A stretch of DNA of 64,000 nucleotides from IMG/VR virus record IMGVR_UViG_3300025030_000046, positions 62,001-126,000 of that record. One strand, given 5' to 3'. Numbering within the stretch: position 1 is the stretch's first letter; each line of letters opens with the position of its first letter. Position numbers and translations under genes: made by a program. Of this stretch, positions 51,724 to 59,000 are shown in pieces. This DNA comes from a virus. The notes beneath the pieces are model-generated. The model searched no databases, was not told the DNA's origin, and saw only the letters and a program-made list of their open reading frames with translations.

Positions 51724-53154
51724 ATGAGAAAACAGGGATTTTTTCAAGGAGATGCAAAAAACGATTATACAAATAAAGATTATGTTGATTCACAAGTTAA
51801 TGTAGTTGCTTCTAGTATCAGCAATGTAAATACACAAGTGACAAGTCACAGTGCGCAATTGGCGGAAATTGCGTTTAACGTAAAACTTTTTGGGGCTAAA
51901 GGAGACGGTACAACTGACGATACAGCCGCTTTGCAAACAGCTATTAGCGCCGTAAAAACTGCTGGTGGGGGAACATTGTTATTCCCAAAAGGTACATACC
52001 TAATTAGTAATCAGTTATCTATATCATCTGTTACCCATATGCATTGTATTGGCGCAAAAGATGGAAGTTCAATCATAAAACGACCTTCTGGTGCGGGGAA
52101 TAATTTATTGGTAATTGATGGTTCAAACAAAGTAACAGTTGAAGGATTATATTTCTTGGGAACTGGTGATGTTGCATCAGATTTAGGCAACCTTCCACGA
52201 GGTATTATATTATCAAACTCCAATGATATTCGAATTATAGACAACTGGTTTTCTGACTTAGCAGGATTCGGAATCGAAATGGGCAACTCAAGTTATAACG
52301 TTCAGGTCAGAGGAAATACTCTTTGGAATATAGGCAATTCGTTAGCCCAAGATGGTGCGGGTGACGGTCATGCTATTTCGATGGCTTATTACTTGACGGA
52401 TGGAACTACATCTATTATTGAACGTGTAGTGATAACCAATAATTTAATACATGACTGCCGAGTTCGTGGAATTGAGGTTTGGACGAGTACTGGCGGTTCA
52501 GTAAAAGATGTTGTTATTTCTAATAATATAATAAAAAATACATCAAGAACTGGTATTGCAGTATTTCATGATGGAACTGGAACTATCAACAATATACTAA
52601 TAGAAGGAAATTCTTTGGATTCGTGCGGTAATGCTAACTGTAATGGCTCAATTGAAATTTTAGGTGCAAATACAAGAGATGTTGTTATCAAAGGTAATTC
52701 TATCAAGAGTTCGGGTTCTGGGGGAATTGACTTAGATAGTTCCACTAAAGCAATTTTAATATCAGAAAATGTGATTAACTATGCAAGCTGGCGTGGGGTT
52801 TGTATACGTAGTACAACTTCATTAATTTCGGTTTTGGGTAATGTAATTCGAAATTGCGGCAATGAAGGTATTATTGTTGCTGCATCAAATTGTTTAATCA
52901 AAGGTAATATTTGCTTGGATAATGGTGTAGCTATAGCTAATAATTACAATGGTATAAATATTGATGGTGGTATTAACTGCGTAGCAGAAGGTAATTTGTG
53001 TAAAAATGTAGATAGTGCTGGTAATCAACATTATGGCATGCGTTTAGCTGGTAGTGGACATATTTGCGTAAATAATAATTGCGTAGGAAACTACACAGGA
53101 GCTATTACTGATGTTTCAACAAGCTCTACGTTAGCTAACAATATTACTACATAA
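51724..53154 (+). CDS. tail spike with pectate-lyase-type beta-helix, 476 aa
   Basis: FNVKLFGAKGDGTTDDTAALQ (near residue 55) is the signature start of the Pectate_lyase_3 beta-helix, followed by about ten turns with recurring N-N-x-I and GN motifs. A helical N-terminus (YVDSQVNVVASSISNVNTQ) likely attaches to the virion. Such spikes bind and often cleave surface glycans and set host range. Start chosen at the ATG after ATAGGAGTGATAAA. Confidence 0.85.
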   Translation: MRKQGFFQGDAKNDYTNKDYVDSQVNVVASSISNVNTQVTSHSAQLAEIAFNVKLFGAKGDGTTDDTAALQTAISAVKTAGGGTLLFPKGTYLISNQLSISSVTHMHCIGAKDGSSIIKRPSGAGNNLLVIDGSNKVTVEGLYFLGTGDVASDLGNLPRGIILSNSNDIRIIDNWFSDLAGFGIEMGNSSYNVQVRGNTLWNIGNSLAQDGAGDGHAISMAYYLTDGTTSIIERVVITNNLIHDCRVRGIEVWTSTGGSVKDVVISNNIIKNTSRTGIAVFHDGTGTINNILIEGNSLDSCGNANCNGSIEILGANTRDVVIKGNSIKSSGSGGIDLDSSTKAILISENVINYASWRGVCIRSTTSLISVLGNVIRNCGNEGIIVAASNCLIKGNICLDNGVAIANNYNGINIDGGINCVAEGNLCKNVDSAGNQHYGMRLAGSGHICVNNNCVGNYTGAITDVSTSSTLANNITT

Positions 53155-53185
53155 TAGGACAAATATATACGTGGAAGTAGATAAA

Positions 53186-53341
53186 ATGATAAAGATATTA
53201 ATAAGATGGACGATGTTTAAATTTACAAAAAAATTAACTGTTGATATATCCCAGCCACGAAGTTGTTTTCAATGTCTTCAATATCTTAATAGGGAATTTA
53301 ATTGTGGAGATTGCTCGTTGCAGAAATATAATTCGCAATAG
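53186..53341 (+). CDS. zinc-finger microprotein, 51 aa
   Basis: A basic N-terminus (MIKILIRWTMFKFTKKL) is followed by CFQCLQYLNREFNCGDC, a clear CxxC-x11-CxxC knuckle pair. The ribosome site is weak (GGAAG). It lies at the left edge of the small independent cassette. Confidence 0.55.
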   Translation: MIKILIRWTMFKFTKKLTVDISQPRSCFQCLQYLNREFNCGDCSLQKYNSQ

Positions 53342-53396
53342 GACAAAAGTATGTACTAGTGTGTATTAATAAATATTAGTATACAATGATAAAATA

Positions 53397-53405
53397 TGTT
53401 ATAAT
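53397..53405 (+). promoter_or_regulatory. extended -10 promoter ahead of the tRNA-like gene
   Basis: TGTTATAAT is a full extended -10. The -35 position (TAGTAT) is poor. It lies 73 bp upstream of the tRNA-like sequence and nothing else on that strand is nearby. Confidence 0.4.
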
Positions 53406-53477
53406 TATTTTAGTAGGAAAATACGGTCAGCTGGTTTGTTAGGTAGTGCGCATATAAAGCAAACGAACTGATATGTA

Positions 53478-53559
53478 CGTGATGTAGCTCAGTTGGTAGA
53501 GCGGGAGCCGCACGGGAGCCGCAAGCTCTGTGTCGTTGGTTCAAGTCCGACCTTCACCC
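53478..53559 (+). tRNA. tRNA-like sequence with an 11-nt tandem duplication in the anticodon arm
   Basis: A perfect D arm (GCTC-AGTTGGTA-GAGC) and a perfect T arm (GTTGG-TTCAAGT-CCGAC) are at correct places, and the acceptor pairs 5 of 7. GGGAGCCGCA occurs twice in tandem between them, adding about 11 nt to the anticodon arm. With one copy removed the loop would read CCGCAAG (anticodon GCA, Cys), though position 33 is C rather than U. No CCA is encoded. Probably a decayed or regulatory tRNA mimic. Confidence 0.55.
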
Positions 53560-53579
53560 TACTACAAATATACACTAAT

Positions 53580-53608
53580 GTGACAAAAGTCATAAAATGT
53601 AATATAAT
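53580..53608 (+). promoter_or_regulatory. sigma-A promoter of the ribbon-helix-helix gene
   Basis: GTGACA, exactly 17 bp, TATAAT. It is independent of the tail operon and directed at the 53630 gene, as for a gene expressed in the lysogen. Confidence 0.75.
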
Positions 53609-53629
53609 TACCTGTAGGGGGTGGTTATA

Positions 53630-53794
53630 TTGGCTGTTAAAAGGCAAAACATAACGCTTGACCCTGAAGTGTTCGAAAAGTTTTGTACTATTGCAGGACG
53701 TAAGGGCATTAAGATCTCAACGTGGGTTAATCTAAAAATGAAAGAGTTTATTGAGGAAGAGGAATCGAAAGTAACCAAGAAGGGGCACTCGTAA
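53630..53794 (+). CDS. ribbon-helix-helix DNA-binding protein, 54 aa
   Basis: KRQNITLDPEVFEKF forms the beta ribbon and first helix, and ISTWVNLKMKEFIEEEE the second helix, as in CopG/Arc proteins. TTG start after TAGGGGGTGGTTATA. With its own promoter and terminator it resembles a moron-type regulator active in the prophage state. Confidence 0.75.
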   Translation: MAVKRQNITLDPEVFEKFCTIAGRKGIKISTWVNLKMKEFIEEEESKVTKKGHS

Positions 53795-53808
53795 TGAGTG
53801 CTCTTTCT
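53785..53808 (+). terminator. terminator overlapping the stop of the ribbon-helix-helix gene
   Basis: GCACTC and GAGTGC pair over a GTAAT loop that contains the TAA stop, followed by TCTTTCT. Confidence 0.65.
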
Positions 53809-53835
53809 AAAAATAGCTAAATGGAGGCTATAACA

Positions 53836-54075
53836 ATGCATGACCATAGATTTAAAGGGCAAAGAAAAGATACGGGAGAATGGGTTCGTGGAGAGTTAAT
53901 AACATCAAATTGTCAAATTTTTATTAAAACATCACCGATTATTGACACACAAATATCATGCAATGACGGAATGATGATTTCGGTTTTTGTATATGAAGTA
54001 ATATGGGATACTGTAGAACCATATATTAAACCCGAAGAAGAAATCAAAAAATCAGGAGGGTGTTACGTAGCTTAA
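53836..54075 (+). CDS. YopX-family protein, 79 aa
   Basis: HRFKGQRKDTGEWVRGELIT is the typical opening of YopX phage proteins, followed by a beta-rich body and VYEVIWDTVEPYI. The family is common in Firmicute phages, and its function is unknown. Start chosen at the ATG spaced 8 nt from GGAGG. Confidence 0.8.
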   Translation: MHDHRFKGQRKDTGEWVRGELITSNCQIFIKTSPIIDTQISCNDGMMISVFVYEVIWDTVEPYIKPEEEIKKSGGCYVA

Positions 54076-54148
54076 TACGCAATATACTAATCCATACTAA
54101 TCTCTACAAGTCACTATTAATGCGACTTTGTGGATATGTAAGATAAAC

Positions 54149-54164
54149 GGACTAAATTATTCAC
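54149..54164. repeat. 16-bp direct repeat, right copy
   Basis: Exact copy of 49731-49746, lying directly before a terminator and after the YopX-like gene. Confidence 0.4.
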
Positions 54165-54167
54165 CAA

Positions 54168-54193
54168 GGGCTTACAATTGTAGGCTCTTTTTT
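54168..54193 (+). terminator. terminator closing the YopX cassette
   Basis: GGGCTTAC and GTAGGCTC form an 8-bp stem with an AATT loop, followed by TTTTTTA. Confidence 0.75.
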
Positions 54194-54289
54194 ATATTTA
54201 ATGAAATGTCTGTTTTATGGAAATTCTGTAATTTGAAACCCTTTGGAGAGTAAGGTTACAATTTTTACAATTTTGAAAGTGGTGATAAA

Positions 54290-54766
54290 ATGCCAGAATT
54301 TAAAAGTATTGCTGATTTAAATATATATCTTAAAAAGCAAATAATAGATGTGCTTAATAAGGAAGTTGCAACAGCAGTAAAGGACGAAATAGTAATGGCT
54401 GTAGACGATGTTGTATATGGTGCAGGAGATCCTAAAGAATATATAAGGCGTGGATTATCCCCATCCTCAAATGGGCTAGGTGGTAAATCACAAATGCATC
54501 ACACAGTAACTACGGATGGAACTTTAACAGTTACTGATAATGCTGATTTTAACCATGATTTTGCAAATAACCATGATGGGTATGGATCAGTTGATTTATC
54601 TAAAAGTTTAACTGAAAATATTGAATATGGATATGGAAGCAAATCATTATGGTACAACAAGCCAAGACCATTTATAGCAAAAGCTAAAGAGAATCTTAAA
54701 AGTAATAAATACCACATAGAGAGAATGCGTGAAGGGCTAATGGCTAGGGGAATTAAGGTTATTTAA
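54290..54766 (+). CDS. HK97-gp10-like head-tail/tail-completion protein, 158 aa
   Basis: A helical N-terminus, a central GKSQMHHTVTTDGTLTVTDN beta region and a C-terminal YNKPRPFIAKAKENL match the gp10-like class (conserved Arg-Pro-Phe near the C-terminus). It is separated from the other connector genes by 9 kb of accessory DNA. Start after AAAGTGGTGATAAA. Confidence 0.6.
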   Translation: MPEFKSIADLNIYLKKQIIDVLNKEVATAVKDEIVMAVDDVVYGAGDPKEYIRRGLSPSSNGLGGKSQMHHTVTTDGTLTVTDNADFNHDFANNHDGYGSVDLSKSLTENIEYGYGSKSLWYNKPRPFIAKAKENLKSNKYHIERMREGLMARGIKVI

Positions 54767-54784
54767 ATAAAATTGTGCTTTGAT

Positions 54785-54827
54785 TACCTTAATTAGTGGT
54801 TGAATAAACCATCAGTAACCTTAATTA
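54785..54827. repeat. direct repeat ACCTTAATTAG (two copies plus an inverted half)
   Basis: ACCTTAATTAG occurs at 54785-54795 and 54817-54827, and AATTAAGGT lies inverted near 54752-54760. Spaced short repeats upstream of a recombinase gene resemble recombinase arm sites. Confidence 0.4.
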
Positions 54828-54860
54828 GAATAGACCCCAAAAAGAGGTCTATTCCTGTTT
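54827..54860 (+). terminator. terminator upstream of the second tail-region recombinase
   Basis: GAATAGACC and GGTCTATTC form a perfect 9-bp stem followed by CTGTTTTC. Confidence 0.7.
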
Positions 54861-54911
54861 TCGGAAATTATTAAATTTATATAGATATAAAATATAAAAG
54901 GCGGTGGGAAA

Positions 54912-55943
54912 ATGGGTCGTTCTACAGTTTATAATAATATATGTACTCCTGAACTATATAATCAAGTTTGCCAAGATAATAAAGACTTGTTGGATGAATT
55001 TGTTGAGTACTTAAAAAGTACGGATAAATCGCCAAAAACTATTGATAGCTATATTGGAGATATTAAAATTTGTTTTATTTGGAATCTACAGAGCAATAAA
55101 AATAAAGAATTTACCGATTTTAATAAACGAGATATTATGAAATATCAAAACTATTTAATGAATGAGCTAAATGTTGGCTCTAGCAGAGTTAGAAGATTGA
55201 AAGCTTCCATTAGTAGTATGTCTAATTTTATTGAATCTGTTCTAGATGAGGATTTTCCAAAATTCAAAAATATAGTAAACAAAATTCCTGCTCCGATTAA
55301 GCAAACGGTAAGGTTAAAAACTGTGATAACCGAAGAACAATTGCAGAGTTTATTCGATTACTTAATAGAAAATAAGAAATATCAGCAAGCTTGTGTTTTA
55401 GCATTAGCAGTTGCTTCTGGAGCAAGAAAATCTGAGCTTCTAAGATTTAAAGTAAGTTATTTTAAAGATGAATATATTAAGTATGGAGCATTATATAAAA
55501 CTCCAGAACTAGTAAAAACAAAAGGTAGGAGTTCAAAAGGCAAGCTTATCTATAAGTGGACGTTAGTAAGCAAATTTAAACCTTATTTTGACTTATGGAT
55601 GGAAGAGCGTGAAAAATTAGGAATAGATTCTGATGAATTATTTATGGTGACAAGAAAAGGCGTTTTAAAGTCTATGGATATTACAACATTAGATAGTTGG
55701 GCAATAACATTCTCTAAAATACTAGAGGTAGATTTTTATTGGCATTCATTGCGACACTTCTTCACTACATCTCTTTGTAAAGCAAACATCCCTGCTGAAA
55801 TTATAAAAGATATTGTTGGATGGGAATCTGTGACAATGATAGCGACTTACAATGATACGGAAGTTGATGAAGAAATAGGTAAGTATTTTGACGAAAATGG
55901 TGTTAAGGAAGTTGAAAAGAAAAGCTTAACTGATTTAAAATAA
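54912..55943 (+). CDS. tyrosine recombinase, 343 aa
   Basis: All catalytic residues are visible: Arg172 (ASGARKSELL), His278 and Arg281 (WHSLRHFFTT), Trp304 (IVGWESVTM) and Tyr313. The N-terminal SAM-like domain is complete. A dispersed-element copy (54888-54899) precedes the ribosome site AAAAGGCGGTGGG. It lies directly before the tape measure, an odd place for an integrase. Confidence 0.9.
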   Translation: MGRSTVYNNICTPELYNQVCQDNKDLLDEFVEYLKSTDKSPKTIDSYIGDIKICFIWNLQSNKNKEFTDFNKRDIMKYQNYLMNELNVGSSRVRRLKASISSMSNFIESVLDEDFPKFKNIVNKIPAPIKQTVRLKTVITEEQLQSLFDYLIENKKYQQACVLALAVASGARKSELLRFKVSYFKDEYIKYGALYKTPELVKTKGRSSKGKLIYKWTLVSKFKPYFDLWMEEREKLGIDSDELFMVTRKGVLKSMDITTLDSWAITFSKILEVDFYWHSLRHFFTTSLCKANIPAEIIKDIVGWESVTMIATYNDTEVDEEIGKYFDENGVKEVEKKSLTDLK

Positions 55944-55966
55944 AACCCTTATTTTAACCAAAATCT

Positions 55967-55995
55967 AGCCTTAGAGCCTCAACAGTTCTAGGGCT
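55967..55995 (+). terminator. hairpin after the recombinase gene
   Basis: AGCCTTAGA and TCTAGGGCT form a 9-bp stem with one T-G pair and an 11-nt loop. The T-run is weak (TTATAATC), so termination may be partial. Confidence 0.5.
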
Positions 55996-56085
55996 TTATA
56001 ATCTTCATTTTTGAGTTCATGTGATGTGAATTGAAAAGTGGAGATTATTTTTTTATGAAAATTTATTGAAAGGAGAGTGAATTAA

Positions 56086-59000
56086 ATGGCAGACAATCTC
56101 GATATAATTATTAATGCGAAACTAAATACAACTCAAACAACTCAAACCGCCAGAAAACAAATAAAGCAAGTTGAAGCAGAAATAAATAAAACCCCAATGC
56201 AGCTACGTATTGAGTCAAGTACTGGAGTATTAAAAGCGCAAGCGGTTCAAGCTACTAAAGAATATAAAGCAATGTATTCAAACATTATTCGTGAACATGA
56301 AGGAATGCAAAAAGCAATATCTAAAACAGAATCTAACACCAGAAATAGAATCCAACAAATAGAAAAAACACAATCTTCTGCTCAGAATAAAAACCTAGAA
56401 CAACAATATGAGCAAAAACAAAAACTAATTCGCTTAGAGTTGGAGCAACAAGCCACAGCACAAAAAAGACTTGAAACTTTAAGATTGGAAGCTCAGGAAT
56501 ATATAAAGATAACTGCTGAAAAACTTAAAGGGTTATCTACTAAATATAGTTATGGTAATCAATCCACATCTCAACAAATGCAAAAAGAATTAAATAATGG
56601 TATGCTTAATTTTAAGTCTATTGACAGTATCCCTGCAAAATTACAGGTCTGGAAACAACAGATATCACAAATAGAAAATGAATTGAAAGCTAGCCATCAA
56701 AAAAATATAAACTTACTGAATGAGCAGATTGCAAAAGAGCAACAATCTGCGAGTAAGAAATTAACCAATGCTAAACTAATAGAGCAAGCACAGGGTAAGC
56801 AGGCTAATTTAATTGATGAGGGAATAAGATTAAGAAGGCTCGAAGGCGAACAACAGTCCTCATTATTGAGAAATCAAATGCAACAACAACAAGCAGAGAG
56901 ACAAAGAACTTTTGAATTAGGACGTCAGATTGCTTTGTTTAAAGAACAAAAAGCTATCCAAATGCAAAATTTACAATCAACATATGGTAGCTCTTACAAT
57001 AGTCCCAACGTAAGATCTCAGGTTTCGGGAGTTCAAAGCAGTATAGCAAACTTAAATGCGGGCAACTTTCATGAACAATCTGAACGGATAAATACTGATA
57101 TAGGTCATATTCGTGCTAATTTAAACGAAGCGAGAGCTGCATCTAATAGTTTTGCAAATGACTTATTCCATAATGCCTATAAAATGTTACAGTGGGCTGC
57201 TGTTGGAACTGCTATATTCGGTACATGGAGGGCATTACAAGATGGTGTTCAATATATAACACAATTAGACACTGCACTTAACGAAATTAGAATAGTAACT
57301 GGAAAAACTCAATTAGAGGTAGAAAAACTTGCATCTAGCTATAATAATTTAGCAAAAGAAATGAGTGTAACTACAACAGAAATTGCTTCGACAGCCGTTA
57401 GTTTATACAGACAGGGTTTGTCGGAAGATAACATAAATGAACGTATGCAAGCAATTATAAAATATGCTAAGATATCGGGAATAAGCTTAAAAGAAGCTGA
57501 TACTATTATTACAGCAAGTGCAAATGGAACGAAGGCGAGCGTTAATGAAATAATAGATGTATTTAGTTATTTAGGAGATGCTACGGCGACTGGAGCCGAT
57601 GAGATAGGAAAAGCATTTCAAAGAAGTGCATCTGTAGCCTCTATAGCAGGAGTTGATTATAAAAAATTAGCATCTTATATTGCGGTAGTGTCTAGTACTA
57701 CGAGAGTATCTGCTGAAACTATTGGTAATTCCATGCGAAGTTTGATGATACGATACCAAGCTATTAAAGAAAATGGATTTAACGCCGAAGATGCAACAAA
57801 TATCAATCAAGTGACAAAAGCATTGGAGGACGTTAGTAAACAAACAGGGTTTTCTATTAGTGCTATTGATAAAAGTAGCGGTATGCTTAGAAATTATACA
57901 GATGTACTTGATGATTTATCTAAAGTTTGGGATGATCTTAATCCTAAACAAAAAGCATATTTACAAACTGCGTTAGCGGGAAATTATCAGGGAGATAAAT
58001 TCGCTGCCCTGATGGAGAACTACACGAGATCTATTGCATTGTATGAGGGGTCATTAGTTTCAGCAGGAACGGCACAGGAAAAATTTAATATTTGGCAAGA
58101 AGGAACTCAGTCAAAACTCGATGGATTAAAAGCAGTATGGGAAGGCTTGACAAAGGCAGTATTAAATTCAGGGTTTTTTAAAGCAGTTATCAGTGGAGTA
58201 ACAGGTATATTAGATGGTTTAAGCACATTGACTGGTCAACTTTCATTGGCAGTATTTTCATTTACATTGCTTACAATAGCGGCTAAAGCATTCACAACTC
58301 AAATAACCGCTGCTTCTTTAGCAATTAAAGGATTTGTTGCTTCTGTACCAGTAATAGGTTGGATTGCTTTGGCTATTTCAGCTTTAATACCAGTAGTTCT
58401 TGGTTTCGCTAGTGCATCTAAACGGGCTAGAGAAGAGCAAGAGAAATTAAGTAAACAAACACTTGAAGAAGTTCAAACAAGTGTAAATAAATTAAATATA
58501 GATGAACAAAAAAGACGAAAATTAGATGAGTTAGTTAAGTCTTATGACGATTTAAAGAAAAGTTCTAAAGGGACTAAAGAAGAAGAAGATACGCTACATA
58601 GTTTACAAGTTAAAATGGTAGCATTGTATCCTAATCTTGCGGATGGAATTGATAGTGTTGGAGATGCCTATACTAATAATATCGAAAAAATAAGGAATTT
58701 CACTAAAGAACAAAAGAGTGCATATATTCAAGGGCTAGATCAACAAAAACAGATTTTAGGCTTTAAGATGTCTGACTTTAAAATACAAGAATCTTCCTTG
58801 ATACAGAAAAAAGCAACTATGCTACCAACCAAAAATAAAATTTTAGACAGTTATGGTAATTTAAACAAGACTAGTTTTTCGGAAAATGAATTAAAAGATG
58901 TGGCTTTAGCATTAGGGTATAAAAGTGATTTCTGGAGTACTGCCGATAGTAAGCTAATAAAGGAGCTTGGCGGAGATTATAATATTAAGACTATTAAAAT

